The notes: generated by a model not told the origin, from the letters alone. 64,000 nt of DNA from Anaeramoeba flamelloides (GCA_027625915.1 JANTQA010000044.1:806001-870000), one strand, 5' to 3'. Positions 1-11,929 are shown, counted from the first letter of the stretch. A program made the numbers and translations.

Positions 1-51
1 CTTATAAGTTTTGTTGTATTTATTTCCATAAAGATCCTTTAGATTTACTTA

Positions 52-248
52 CAGTCAGTTTCACTTTTAAGGCACAAACTTAAAACGAAATTTAAGGCAC
101 AAAAAAATCTCAAATTAAGGCATAAAATTTGGAATTTTTTGTTTTACAATATATTTTTACTAGAATTTGAATTTTGTGCCTTAATTTGAGATTTTTTTTG
201 TGCCTTAAATTTTGTTGTAAGTTTGTGCCTTAAAAGTGAAACTGACTG
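52..248. repeat. Family B hairpin MITE, copy 1
   Basis: A 197 bp near-perfect palindrome. The left end CAGTCAGTTTCACTTTTAAG is mirrored by CTTAAAAGTGAAACTGACTG on the right, with arms of roughly 85 bp around a short AT spacer. TA flanks both sides, as expected for a TA target-site duplication of the Tc1/mariner type. Three more copies lie at 18805, 34896 and 43907. It has no coding capacity, so it would be non-autonomous. Confidence 0.85.
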
Positions 249-1117
249 TAAGGTAATAAAGAAAAAATTGAAAATATAAAAATGAAAAGAAAAAATACCT
301 AAAATAGTAAAAAAATATCACAATTCTGTTACCTAATGTCCTACTCTTCGGATTTAGTGTCTATGTTTTTTTTTTTTTTTTTTCAAAAATATTTAGCAAA
401 ATCAAAGATTTTTCTCCATTCTTTTAAATTAAAAATAACCTAACAACAGTGGAATGCCAATTAATTAATCATGGATTGTGGAATTTTTATCTATAATTGA
501 GAATCTTTCTATCGGGTTTTTGTCCCTCTTGTGTATCAAGGAAGCGGATAATTTCTGTTTGGTTATGAAAATGATAGTATTATATATATATATTAATTAA
601 TTAATTTTCTTCTCTTTTTTTAATTTAGTAAATTTTCTTTCATTACTCCTCTCTCTCAATCAATAATCAATCAAGATCCATTATATTTCTTTAATAAATT
701 CAATTGATTTTTAATCAAATTTCATTTTATTATGAGAAAATTTTTTCTGTCAAAACTTACTCAAATTTATATGATTTTTTTACTCATATGTAGGTGAATT
801 TTAATTGGTAGTTTTTTGGGATTTGAGAATAGGGAAAAATAAAACGAAAAAAAAAAATAAACATCTATAGAAAAATAATCTATTTTATTGGTGGACAAAA
901 AAGGTATTTCACTTAAACTCTCTGAAAGCACAATATCTAGAAAATTAGCTCTGAATACATAAGGTGTTTGCATCCTTAAAAAAAAATATTTTTCGTTTAA
1001 ATTCCTTCTAATAGGTTATTCGAATTTGCTTTTTAAATCAGGTTGTGTGTATTTAATAAATAACTTTGATCTTAACTTTCAAGTGCGTTAAAAATAAAAA
1101 TATTTGTTTAAACACTT
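249..1117. other. Intergenic, degenerate repeat
   Basis: No gene seen. About 300-690 resembles the stretch at 43340-43840: shared order of a TGGAAT..CCAATTaATTAATC block, a short TTGTGGAAT block, then a TTTAGTAAATTTTCTTT block. This is an old dispersed repeat (family H here). The rest is AT-rich with homopolymers. Confidence 0.5.
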
Positions 1118-1120
1118 TAA

Positions 1121-1580
1121 CTGTTGAGAGAAAAATGTTGGACACAGAAAAATGGTTGGACACCATTTTTAATTGGGAACATTAGTAAAATTGAAAATCA
1201 AATCCTATTTATAACTTGGTGACTTTTATATAAATCCAGGTTTAAAGGTGTTACAAGTTCGTTAATCTGTGGTTTGTGTAGAATACTCATTTGAATGGTT
1301 GATAACTAAAAGTAAATCTTGCTATTTTAACAAAAAACAAAGTTCTAGTAAAGTTTACTATTAATTCTGAAAATGGTAATTTTTCAACTTGCTTTAGATT
1401 ATAAGAGATAAGATTTTGAAAAAGTAGAATTACATTGATCGTTATTCTAATAAGTAGATTGTTGTTATTTTCTTGGGTTATTTCACAAACGATCGAATTT
1501 AAAAATCATTTTCAGTAATGTTCCCAATTAAAAATGCTGTCCAACTATTTTTCTCTGTCCAACATTTTTTCTTTCAACAG
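1121..1580. repeat. Family A MITE, copy 1
   Basis: A 460 bp element with terminal inverted repeats of about 70 bp. It begins CTGTTGAGAGAAAAATGTTG and ends, read inward from the right, CTGTTGAAAGAAAAAATGTT. Direct TAA flanks lie at 1118-1120 and 1581-1583, a 3 bp TWA target duplication typical of PIF/Harbinger-type (Tourist-like) MITEs. A second copy of exactly the same length is at 11265. No transposase frame. Confidence 0.88.
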
Positions 1581-1583
1581 TAA

Positions 1584-2108
1584 TACAAAAATTTTAAAAA
1601 CTTCAATAATGGATTTTTTTTTTTTTTTAATTTTGATTTTCATTGAATAGAAAAATGTTTGATCTCTCAAGGAATGTATAGGAAATTGTTTTTTTAAAAA
1701 ATTGAGTATTTGAAAAGCTATTTTACTCAACCAAAATTAATTTTATCAACTTTCGATCTTGTGTGAAGATTTTTAAACAAGAATTTTTTAGCTAACCCTC
1801 TTCAAAAATTATTAATTTACAAAACAATAAAATCCAAAAATTGAATGATTTTCCCCATATTCAGCTAAAACCTAAAAACTTATAACATTTATTTTCAATT
1901 TTGATATAAGTTGGCTTCACAACTAGTTCGTAACCTTGCGAATTTAAAATATAAATATGTCATTTTTTATCCTTATCAATTGGCGAATAATAAACACTAA
2001 CCCATTTATTTGAGATTTGATCAAACAAACAAAAAATCAAAAAATTCAACCAATTACACATTTCCTTGCTTTCCGTCCCAAAAATTCCAAAGGCTTTAGC
2101 TTATTAAT
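1584..2108. other. 5' flank of the cystinosin gene
   Basis: AT-rich stretch with no supported gene. The last 120 bases before the ATG are pyrimidine- and A-rich and a little more complex than the DNA further upstream, which fits a promoter and 5' leader, but no defined element could be recognised. Confidence 0.35.
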
Positions 2109-3077
2109 ATGGTATCTCATGCTGAACAAACTGTTTCTTTAATCATTGGCTTCATGTACACCATTGCATGGTCTTTATCGTTTTATCCACAGGCAATTGA
2201 GAATTGGCAACGTAAAAGGGTAGATGGCCTCTCGTTTGAGTTTCTAGGGTTCAATTTAACAGGCTTTTCGTGCTACACTGTCTTTAATTGTGTCCTCTTT
2301 TGGTCGAAATTTGTTCAAAAGGAATACTTTGAGGAACACCCAGGATCACCTAGCCCCGTGAGGGTCAATGACGTTGTATTTGCCATACATGCATTAATAC
2401 TTACACTGATCCAAATTATCCAATGCATTATTTATCCCAAGGGTAAGCAGACTTGGCATTGGTTTGCCAAAGCAATAACAGCAGTAATGTGGGTTTCGAT
2501 TGGGATTGCAATTATGGTGGCATCTTCAGCAAAGGCCGTCACCTGGCTGGATTTTTTGAATTTTTTAGGTCTCGTCAAACTTGTCTTGACAATTTTTAAA
2601 TACATTCCACAGGCCTGGATGAATTACAAAAGAAAAAGTACCATCGGGTGGTCGATCGAAAACATCATTTTAGATTTCACAGGAGGCACTTTGTCCATTT
2701 TACAAATGATCATGGACTCCTGGGCGAAGCACGACTGGTCCCTGTTTGAGCTTGGGAATATTCCCAAGGTCGCCTTAGGGATCTTGTCCATATCCTTTGA
2801 TATCCTCTTTATGATCCAGCATTATTGCCTTTACACTACGCGCTGCGAAGATAGGGTGATTACTCTATGGGGTATAATTACAGGCAAGTACAAATCCAAT
2901 AAACAAGAAATGCGGGAAAGTGATAATGAAAAGGTAAAAGTTAACAAAGAAAAGCAATATTTATTGAATTCAGAAACAGTTGGCAATTATGATTACAATA
3001 AAATTAGATCCTCTTCTGAAAGTGAGAGCGATCTTTCAGAAGACTTGGAAAGTATTACAGACCACAAAAAAAACTAA
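2109..3077 (+). CDS. Cystinosin-like lysosomal cystine/H+ symporter
   Basis: A 322-residue, intronless PQ-loop protein, expected to export cystine from lysosomes with protons. Seven hydrophobic segments fill residues 8-260. The two PQ motifs are at P27-Q28 (in SFYPQAIENW) and P167-Q168 (in KYIPQAWMNYKRKST). The acidic residues central to proton coupling in human cystinosin appear at D88 (VNDVVF), D189 (LDFTGG) and D231 (SFDILF). Human cystinosin (367 residues) has a signal peptide and glycosylated luminal domain of about 120 residues ahead of the first membrane segment; this one starts just before that segment and has none. The hydrophilic, serine- and acid-rich tail contains an acidic dileucine-type sorting motif, EKQYLL at 281-286, where the human protein uses a tyrosine motif. 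Codons are noticeably richer in G and C than in the BEACH, EF-hand and TPR genes. Family identity is near certain; substrate is inferred. Confidence 0.93.
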   Translation: MVSHAEQTVSLIIGFMYTIAWSLSFYPQAIENWQRKRVDGLSFEFLGFNLTGFSCYTVFNCVLFWSKFVQKEYFEEHPGSPSPVRVNDVVFAIHALILTLIQIIQCIIYPKGKQTWHWFAKAITAVMWVSIGIAIMVASSAKAVTWLDFLNFLGLVKLVLTIFKYIPQAWMNYKRKSTIGWSIENIILDFTGGTLSILQMIMDSWAKHDWSLFELGNIPKVALGILSISFDILFMIQHYCLYTTRCEDRVITLWGIITGKYKSNKQEMRESDNEKVKVNKEKQYLLNSETVGNYDYNKIRSSSESESDLSEDLESITDHKKN

Positions 3078-3544
3078 TAGTTTGAACAAAAGCCATAGTT
3101 TTGATTTTTTTTTTTTTTTTTTATCTATATATTTGTAAAGATGGTTTCAATGGGAATAATGCTGTTGCCTAATTTTCTCTTTTCTTGTGATTCAAAAACG
3201 TTTTACATTTAGAACCCCCCACTTAATAATGAAAATAACGTTTCTGTCTTAACTTTCTAAATGAGTTTTATTCACATAAAATGAGATATTAAATTTAAAA
3301 ATTTTATTTCTAATTTTTGAATTTTCTTAAAAAAATCTCTAGAAAATGATTTATAATCGGGTTTCCCATTTAAAATGGTAACACCAATATGAAATTAATA
3401 AATTTTTTGATTTTGGATTTTTTTATTCAATTCTCCTGAAAGGATTATTTATAAATTTTCCCAATCTGTCAATTTTACAAAATAAACCAAATTAAAATCT
3501 GTTTTTTACTGTAAAACATTTTTTTTTTTTATTTTTTTTTTTAA
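3078..3544. other. Intergenic after cystinosin gene
   Basis: AT-rich, with a T18 run about 26 bases after the stop and further long T runs near 3520. No gene seen. Confidence 0.5.
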
Positions 3545-3868
3545 AAAAATTTTGGCAAGACAATTAATTTTCTTTAAGGAAGCAGGTACCTTTTTCCATT
3601 TTGAAAATTTTGAATTGTGATATCTTATTGAAAAAAGATATTTTTTAAGTGCCATGAGATATTGAAACTTTGAAAATCTAAATACTATTCACAGTTCTAT
3701 TTGGGAAAATTTAAGTAAACCAGAGTTGAATCTTTAATTTTTTCAAAAATTTTTTTGATCAAATTTTTGATTTTATTAAATTAGATTTTGGATTGATTAA
3801 TGTGTATATGGGAATTCTTGAAATTACTCAAAGAGATATATACCCAAAAATAAACATAAACTCCATTT

Positions 3869-4380
3869 CACTCAAGGGGCCAGCCAAAAATGGAAAAGTC
3901 ACTTTATTTTTAAGAATCAACCAAACTTAGATTTTTTAGAAATATGAGAAATAATAAACTTCATATAAGAATCGATAATCATAAAAGAAAACCCTGAACA
4001 AACCATACATTTTAAAAAAAAAAAAATGTTAAAAAAATTTTTTGGCCCATTCGTTGGAATATCTTGTGCAAAATTCTTAATTTCTTTCGGAAATTAAAAT
4101 TGTTGATAATAAGATGTTTAACTTGTAAATGTATGCCTTTTAAAAGAACTTACAAAGCCTAACTTTTCTTAATGTTAATTTGGTGTTTGAAACATTTTTT
4201 TTTTCAAAGTTAATTTTTAAAAAAAAAAAAAAAAGAAAAGAAAATAAGAAGAAAAGAAGAAAAAAAAAAAAAAAAAAATTATTTTGATCTAAAAATTGAA
4301 AATTTTAGTTTGATAAGAGCAAGGAATTAAACTCATAGAATGTCTTCCCTTTCTTCAATAAAACTGGGCCCCTTTGACTG
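3869..4380 (+). repeat. Family F element, copy 1
   Basis: About 512 bp, with short imperfect inverted ends (CACTCAAGGGGCCAG on the left, CTGGGCCCCTTTGACTG on the right). An inverted copy of matching length lies at 39728-40251. It sits inside family E, whose uninterrupted version at 15771-17394 shows where the insertion happened. Non-coding; class uncertain. Confidence 0.65.
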
Positions 4381-4844
4381 AAAAAGTGTTTATAATGGTG
4401 AGATTTTAAACAAATCTTTTTTCATTTTTTTTTCCATTTTTCCTTTGTCTATATCTTCTTTATATTGGGAAGAAGAGTTCCAAAAGAAAGAAGATCAAGT
4501 GGTTACTTACTAATATTGTGACACTGAAACACATAAGTATGAGTAACTTGAAATTAAAAATAAAAAAGTCAAGGCTAAAAATGACCAAGGGTTTAAAGCA
4601 AATCAGATCAAAAAAAAAAAGACATTATAACAACTTAAACAACGATCATCAAGCGAAGACTCATAATCAAGTATCAAATTCTTAAATCAACAAAAAGTAT
4701 CGTAGTATGATCTTGAGAATCCTTAATTAAAGATAGAATATGTTGTTTTTATTTTTTCATTTTTTATCAATTGCTTCATATAAACCCATTTTTGTCAATA
4801 AATTTCTTTTTTCTTTTCAATTTTTTGCTTTTCCTTTTAAAAAC

Positions 4845-4980
4845 ATAAAAAAAATTGGGTGTTTCTTTCCCTTGAACAATCATGAAAATTATGATTTTAT
4901 GCTTAAATTGTCTTTGAGAAATTTTAAATTAAAGGACATCTAGAATGTAATTTATACTTCTTACATCAATAAATAAACAA
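4845..4980 (+). repeat. Family G repeat block
   Basis: A block beginning TTGGGTGTTTCTTTCCCTTG and ending near CTAGAATGTAATTTATA resembles 29808-29945 and, more weakly, 51600-51700. At the other two sites it lies next to a family A relative, so it could be part of a composite repeat. Non-coding. Confidence 0.45.
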
Positions 4981-5203
4981 ATATTTTTTTTTTGAATATC
5001 AAACAAGAAAGATCACCTTTTCCAAATAAATATATAGAAAAAAAAAAAGAATGAAAAAAAAATCCATAAAGAAGTCTATTTTCATAGTATTTGTTTCTTA
5101 CATTTTTAATATTTAAGAATCCAAATAATCAACTTGTTTGAATTTCTCGCCCCACTCCTATTTATTGTTATTTAAAAAAACATTTTATACATATTTTTTT
5201 CAG

Positions 5204-5357
5204 AATTTTTTTTTCTAACATTGCTATCAAGTCTAGTAAAATACAAAAGAAGATTATTGCTAAAAAGATTCAAAAGGAAATGTTGAGTTCTCAACATCCA
5301 AAAGAGGGTCCAAAAGATTTGAAATCAAAGAAAAAGAAAAAACGACAAAAAATTTAA
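5204..5357 (+). CDS. Small basic exon-like frame (partial)
   Basis: After a good 3' splice signal (T-run then CAG) there is an open frame of about 50 residues ending in TAA. It is strongly basic (SSKIQKKIIAKKIQKEML, later KSKKKKKRQKI) and reads like the C-terminal exon of a nucleolar or ribosome-related protein. About 150 bases upstream an ATG opens a short basic frame, MKKKSIKKSIF, with a possible donor in the matching phase. The repeat copy at 16220-16560 keeps the start (MKKKKIDKSLF) but has lost the second part. It could be a small gene, a captured gene piece in a repeat, or chance. Not recognised. Confidence 0.3.
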
Positions 5358-8300
5358 GCAATAATCACAAAGTAATTTGGGGTTTTTATTTTGTTTAAAA
5401 ACAATTTTTTATTTGATCCCGATTAAGATATAACATAAATTGTTTTTTTCTAATAAAACAATTGTAAAATATCATATTTTTTTTAAAAAAAAATAGAATT
5501 TGATGAATTTGATCAGAATTGTCGAATTAAAATTCATTCCTTACTATTTTTTAGAAAAAAAAATTATTTTTTATCAATAATTTAAAATTCGTTGGTATTC
5601 AAGGAACAAGATGTTGGATTTATAACTAAAATTTGTCCATATGGAAGATATTTATCTATTTTATTTCTAAAAAAATTCTTGATTTTTACTTAATCTTCTT
5701 TTGATAATTATTAATAACTGTTATTGTAAAATGAAATATAAAATTTATCACTATAAAAAAAAAGAAATAAATTATTGACAATTTGGAGATAAATTTTCGT
5801 ATATATATATATTACATATATTCTACTCTATTCATAGAAATATTCAATTCCAATTTTTTATATTACAAGAATTTTATTAATCTATTTATAAAAAAAAATA
5901 ATATAAGGGGGGATAAAGAACAAATAATATCTTTGAAATTTTTCCAATATATCTTTCAAAGTAGTCATATTTTTTTTGAAATTCAAAATATTATTAATAA
6001 ATAACCAATGAAATAAAGAATTTTTCCGCCTATAGTGTATTACTCTGGTGTTAACCATAAATTTTGATATTTTTAAAAAAAATCCTGATCAATACAGGTT
6101 TATTTCGACAAATCATTAAATCATGATAACACATATTATCACAATATTTTTAAATATCAAATTCAGTGATTTCAAAAACCAATATATTCCATTTTTCTGA
6201 TCAATTAAAACTTTGCGTATTTAGGTTAGATAGTATTTTATAAAATCATGAAAATATGTAAAATCTTGTTTGGAAATCTCCTTCAAAAAATCACTTGAAT
6301 TTTCAAAATATCCTGAGACTTTTTCAACTAATTACCCCGTTAAAAATTTGAGAAAATGCTCGAAAGTGTTATAAAGTGTCCACATGTGTTTAAAAGTTAT
6401 GAAAGACAGAAATATTTATAAAAAGTATTGAATTTAAAATTGTGGTAAAAATTGATTTCTTTTCGTTTTTTTTTTTTACAAAAACAAAATCTCTTGAATA
6501 TTAAGATCTAACAAATAAGCCATTTTGGAAATATTAAATGAATCTAATATTAACTAATTTTTTTTTTTTTTTTCAAATTAAATGGAATATTTTCATTGGT
6601 TAATAAACAAGGTTGGAAAGAGTAGTTTTCTAGAAAAATTCTGGGAAAACTTGTTTTTTTCTTCGTCCCAGATCACCTTCTCTTATTTAGTTTGTATAAA
6701 AAGCAGAAAAAAAACAATTTAGATTTGAAATGTAACTTTGAAAAAATCAATTAATAATGTGATACTCTGCCTAGGTTATTAGGATTAATTTCGAAAAAAA
6801 ATACTGATTCCATGCAAACTTCAATAGAATAAGTAAAATAATACAGTCACAGTTATGACTTATTTAAATTATAGATGAACTGTTGATAGTTTTATAAGGG
6901 ATTTTATTCTTGATAATTTGTCAAAAAAATGATAGACAAGTAAACTGTTATTGTGCTTTAGTTCTGGTCAATTCTACTCTACTGTATTAATAACTAGAAC
7001 CATTCCAAATATAAGTTGAAAATTTTCAGAAATACCCATTATTTTTTTTTTCTCTGCTAAATACAAAAAAAAATTATAGATTATACTCTATTACAGAATT
7101 TTAATGTTTGTCAAGGGTTTTTTTAAAAAAATTATTAATGATAAACTAGAGAAAAAATCTTATTATTTTTGAAACAAATTCAAAAATTAAAACAAAATTT
7201 CAAAAGATTGAAGATGGAATTTAATAGTAACTTTGAAATGATCTTGACTTTTAATTTTTAGATTTCTAGAAATTGAAGATCCACCAAAAATTTTAAAAAA
7301 ATTTTATCCAAATTGTTGACCATTCATAAGGTTTGAAAGTGGAAATTTTTTTAGTTTATTCTATATTCTCTTAGAATTTTTTTGGCCTAATATAAAATTT
7401 CACTTATTTTATTATACTAGCATAAAACCATAAAAACTTGACACTGAATAGAAAGTGTGAGATATAAAAATAATTTTATGTTAACCACTGTTTCCACAGT
7501 AGGTTTAAATCGGGTGTAATGAATTATTTTATATTTTTCTTATTATAACAGTACCAAACTGGTGGCGAAAATATATAAAACATAGAAATTGGTCATATTA
7601 TTTAAAACTGTGCTTTACTGTGTATAAATTTCACTTTATACCATCAGATAAAATTTTTGATTTCAATTATGCTATAAGTTATTTTTGAAATCGTTAACGA
7701 AGGCTGATAAAGATTAAATTCAATAAGAGAAGAAATGAAAAAAACCAGTAATTCGTCAAAGTATTTTTTTGATCATAATTTTTAAATTGTTTAAGCCCTA
7801 ATTTATAACAATTTTGGAAATTGAACATCCACAAATGTAGTTTTTTTAAGAATTTATATCCCACTTTCTAATGACAAAGGAACCAAAGAAACCAAACAAT
7901 AGATACTTTTTTTTTTTTTTTTCACTCTATAATAAAATTTGTTGTTTAATAGAAACTTTTCTAACTATTGTATGGTTTGTCAAACATGACAAATTTTTAG
8001 GCATTGAGAATTAATTTAGATGTCTTATAATATTTCATTTTAGGGTTGGAATGGCGGTCTCAAAAAAATGATAAATTAAAATTCAAAAAAATGTTTTCAG
8101 TTTTTAAATTCACAAAAATAAATTTTTTCTTCGAATATCCATTCAAAATCATTTAATCACATATAATTCACTCATTACGTCTGTACTCCTTTGATTAGAA
8201 AATAGTTTACATTCAACCCCTTAAAATACATGTTTTTCATCCATTACAACTACCACTTTTTTGACTGAAAAATAATTCAGAAAGAAGAAAAAAAAATTTT

Positions 8301-8390
8301 TTTTATTAATTTTTATTATTTTTGTTTAATGCATTATTTTAATTTTACTTTTATAGTTCAATATATAAAAAAAAAAAAAATATTTCAATC
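5358..8390. other. Gene-poor AT-rich region
   Basis: No gene seen over 3 kb. About 6290-6420 is similar, in inverted orientation, to 22190-22290 (shared GAGACTTTT, CCCC.TTAAAAAT and AGAAA.TG blocks). About 8120-8280 matches 20160-20275 in inverted orientation (shared CGAATATCCATTCAAAA and AAATAGTTTACATT). These are old repeats. The rest is long A/T runs and low-complexity DNA. Confidence 0.5.
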
Positions 8391-8934
8391 ATAATATAAT
8401 AATTTGAAACAAAACAAAATCTTAATAAATTAAGGTTTATTAAGAAATTAGGGTTGTAATTCAAGTTTTGAATGGCAACAAATTGTCAGCTCATTCTCAT
8501 ATTTTTAAACATTTGTTAAATATTGAGGCTTTAAATAAATGGTAAGAAAATTAGCTCTTTTGGATTAACAATTTGTCATATTATTTTCTTCTGATTCTTT
8601 GGCAAAGATGACGAAAATAAGATTTATGGTATTTAAATTCTAAATGGGTTAAAATTTTCACTTATTTTCCATATTTATCTTTTATCAAGAGAGTTCTCAA
8701 AGAAAGTAGATTGTTTTTTAAAAACTGTCGTTGAAAAAGGAAATTGAAAATGAAGTGAAAATTTTTGCCATTTATAATTCAAATGCCAGTAATAAATAAA
8801 TAAATAAATAAAAAAGAAAATATTTTCATTGAGCTGATATGTCACCATTTAACCCATAACAAATGATTAAATTATTGGATTTGTGAATTGGTACTAATTT
8901 GTTTTTAATCGTTCGAAGATAATTTTGATTAAAA
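8391..8934. other. 3' flank of the Rac-type gene
   Basis: AT-rich; contains a short (TAAA)n run near 8794-8812. No gene seen. Probably holds the 3' UTR of the minus-strand GTPase. Confidence 0.4.
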
Positions 8935-9815
8935 TTACAATAAAACACAACAGGATTTTTCATCGGCACTGCTGTTTTTGGTATTGGAATTTGTGTTGCC
9001 TGATCCGCCCGAGTTTTGGTTTGATCCACCAGAGTTAGGATCCTTTGCGCCAATGACAATTCTGATTGCGTTATTGAAGCAGGTGTGTAAATTCTTTTGT
9101 GTTAAAGCAGACATCTCTTCATAACCTGCGGCGCCTAGCTCCTTGGCCATTTTTTTGCCTTGATCTGTTGTCACGGGCTTGATGTTGTTCTGTGAGCAAT
9201 ATTCAGGATCTTCACGAAGATCCAACTTTGTGCACACCAGCATAAATGGTGTCTCGGCACAATGCTCCCTAACTTCTGGAAGCCACTTGTATTTGATGTT
9301 CTCAAGTGATGTTGGCGAAATCGAAGAAAACATCATCAAAAAGATGTCAGTTCCGGGATAACTTAATGGTCTTAATTGATCATAGTCTTCTTGCCCGGCG
9401 GTATCCCAAAGCGTTAATAAAATTGGCTTCTCGTCAACAGTTACATTTGTTGAAAAGTTATCAAAAACAGTTGGCACATATCGTTTTGGAAATTCATTTT
9501 TGGCAAAGCTCATTAAACCACACGTTTTTCCAACAGCTCCATCTCCTACAGCTACAACCTTTTTGTTTTTTTTGTTTTGTTTTTTTGTTTTTTTTGTTTT
9601 TTTATTTGTTTTGTTTTTTTGTTTGTTTTTTTTATTTGTTTTTTTTATTTGTAATTTTGTTCGTAGTTGTTTTTTTTATTTGTTTTTGGTTTTTCAAGGG
9701 GTTTTTTGGGTGAAAATAGAAGAGTTAAACGATAAATTTGTTTGGTTGTTTGTTTTTTGAAAGAGGTGTTTTGAATAAAAAGAGTTTTATTTACCTTAAC
9801 TTCTAATTTGGACAT
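8935..9815 (-). CDS. Rac/Rho-family small GTPase
   Basis: Two exons on the minus strand: 9795-9815 (MSKLEVK) and 8935-9558, split by a 236-base intron with GTAAAT and AAAAAG ends just before the P-loop. The joined product has 214 residues. Visible motifs: P-loop GDGAVGKT (12-19), switch I effector YVPTVFDNF with T37, G3 [17 protein letters not shown]4 TKLDL, G5 SALTQK, and the Rho-type insert before G5. The tail is Gly/Ser/Asn-rich and ends CVLL, a CAAX box that should be geranylgeranylated because X is Leu. The lysine run common before the box in mammalian Rac is reduced to one Lys (DEKSC). It would switch actin and membrane dynamics at the plasma membrane. Codon use is GC-richer than in most genes here. 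The intron is a C/A low-complexity tract. Confidence 0.95.
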
Positions 9816-10869
9816 TTAGTTTTTTTTGCAAAAACAATAAATTAAAAAATAATGAAAATTGTTTTCATGAATAGTATTAATAACTTCATTTGAATTTTAA
9901 ATCAACATGTGTTACTTTTATTTTGGTTTGTCTGAATGAGTGAAAGGGAGTAAATTGTCGAAAAAAACTTACATCTTGAGATTTTTGAGATGAAAAAATA
10001 AGTGTTTTGAATAGTTTTTATGAGCTGTAAAGTTTCTATTTGATTTCTAAAATTGTTAAATTTATTTACCATTTTAAATTTTTTAATTGCCTAAATATTT
10101 TGAAGATTTATTGTAAAAGGGTATTTTTAAGTTGAAGAAACAGGGTTGTTCTCTTGAAATTCTTTTTTTTTCTTTTTTTATTTTTGGAAAGAAAAAAAAT
10201 TTCTTTTTTTGGAAAATTGTTTTTCTTTTTTGCTACAATTCTAATTTTTTGACACTTTGGAAAAGATTTATTTGAAACTCTCTTTGTGTTTTGACCGAAT
10301 TATTTCTATTCAAATTTGTCAGTTTTTTGGTTTTGTTGTTCTTTATTTCATAATAGCCTCACGAAATTCCCCTTTCTTTTGTAGTGAATGTTTTATTTTT
10401 TTCAAACAAATTTCGAAAATATGTTTTTGCTTGTAAATCAAAAAAGTTTTACTTTAATCCTTAAATCACCTCGTTAAGTATGATTGCTGAGTACTAATAA
10501 AGCAGATCAAAAAGTTAACTAACAATATTTGAAGAAATAAAGTTTTTCCTTGTAAAAGTTTTTTTTAAATTGTCGAAAAGATTATTTAACAATAAACCTT
10601 TGAGTGTCTCTTGAAACAATGTTAAGATGTGAAAGATAATCTCCAGAAAATTTTCTTTTTATTGTTTCAGTTTATCTTCTCGATTGAAAAAAATTTTCAT
10701 TTTTGTTCGAATTCGATTTAGAGTAAAAAAGTGGATTGTAATTTTCATGAATAAACAAGTAAGGATTACAAAAAAAATAAAGGATAATTTGAGTCTTGGA
10801 ATTATAGAATGAAGAGAAAAAGATCTGTTAGTGTTTCTCAATATAATAAAAACGCCAAAGAAAAAAAAA
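9816..10869. other. 5' flank of the Rac-type gene
   Basis: T-rich, low complexity, no supported exon. It separates the divergent side of the GTPase gene from the tRNA gene. An AT-rich 5' leader and promoter are expected near 9816-9900, but no defined signal is recognisable. Confidence 0.4.
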
Positions 10870-10941
10870 TGCATCTTATAAGATTCGAACTTATGACCTT
10901 TTCATTACTAGTGAAACATTCTACCCCTGAACTAAAGATGC
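10870..10941 (-). tRNA. tRNA-Thr (anticodon AGU)
   Basis: On the minus strand the sequence folds as a complete 72-base tRNA: acceptor GCATCTT paired with AAGATGC plus discriminator A; D arm GTTC/GAAT with AGGGGTA in the loop; anticodon stem TTTCA/TGAAA around CTAGTAA (anticodon AGT in DNA, read as threonine ACU, and ACC after inosine modification); T arm ATAAG-TTCGAAT-CTTAT. No intron. A run of nine T about 1 base downstream on the transcribed strand is a normal RNA polymerase III terminator. Confidence 0.95.
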
Positions 10942-11261
10942 AGACATAAAAGTTGCTTTTTTAATTTAAGGAAAAAAAAAAACACTTAAAAACGTTTCAA
11001 AAATGTATTTTCTTATTAATTAAATATTTACATATATAATTAGTTGTTCGATTATAATATCACAACTAATAAACACGACCACTTAAAATACACAATGAAC
11101 AAATATAAAAAATTAAATGAAACTAGTGACATATTTTTTAATATAAGTTAAATTTCAACAAATAAAATCGAACACAAAGATACAATAGCTTATATAAAAT
11201 AATTATTTTTTTTATAAAACAACAATGAAAATCTGAAAAAAATTGTCAATCCGCAACAAAC
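10942..11261. other. Intergenic
   Basis: AT-rich sequence upstream of tRNA-Thr on its strand; nothing recognisable. Confidence 0.5.
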
Positions 11262-11264
11262 TTA

Positions 11265-11724
11265 CTGTTGAGAGAAAAGTGTTGGACACAGAAAAATGGT
11301 TTGGCACCATTTTTAATTGGAAACATTAGTAAAATTGAAAATCAAATCCTATTGATAACTAAACGAATTTTATATAAATACAGGTTTAAATGTGTTACAA
11401 GTTCATTAATCTGTGGTGTGTGTAGAATACTCATTTGGGTAGTTGATAACAAAAGTAGATCATGCTATTTTAACAAAAATCCAATTTTGTAGTAAAGTTT
11501 ACTATTAATTCTGAAAATGGTAATTTTTAAACTTGCTTTAGATTTTAAGAGATAAGATTTTGAAAAAGTAGAATTAAAATAGTTGTTATTCTAATAAGTA
11601 GATTATTGTTATTCCTTTTTAGTTATTTCACAAACGAAAGAAATTAAAAATCATTTTCAGTAATGTCTCCAATTAAAATTGCTGTCCAACTATTTTTCTC
11701 TGTCCAACAATTTTCAATCAACAG
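11265..11724. repeat. Family A MITE, copy 2
   Basis: 460 bp, the same length as the copy at 1121, with about 90 percent identity by eye. The ends are CTGTTGAGAG and CAACAG, flanked by TTA on both sides (11262-11264 and 11725-11727), so the target duplication is again TWA. No coding capacity. Confidence 0.88.
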
Positions 11725-11929
11725 TTAAATAAAATTCATTAAAATTTAGAAATGAAAGTTACATAAATAATATCTTTTTTTTATCTCAAAATATTATTTT
11801 ATTGATAAGAATTGTTTTATTAAAAAAATAAAAAAATTAACAAACAGATAATTTTGACCGATTATTGTTAATTATAAAATAAACAGATCAAACTTTACTT
11901 TCGGCTTTCCAAAGTATTCATATTATAAG

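Larger units (their letters stand above)
3545..5350 (+). repeat. Family E repeat, copy 1 (interrupted)
   Basis: Blocks at about 3545-3842, 4384-4436 and 4990-5345 match, in the same order, the sequence at 15890-16560 inside the 1.6 kb TTAA element. Shared landmarks are TTTAAGGAAG, GATATTGAAACTTTGAAA, AACAAATCTTTT, GAAAGATCACC and GAATTTCTCGCCCCA. Two foreign blocks interrupt this copy: the family F element (3869-4380) and a block of about 550 bp (4437-4990). It may be a truncated relative of the TTAA element at 15771. Confidence 0.6.

Noticed and set aside
9306-9760. Plus-strand frames rich in Phe/Leu across the Rac-type gene
   Set aside because: They are antisense of the GTPase exon and of its C/A-rich intron; no start context or motif.
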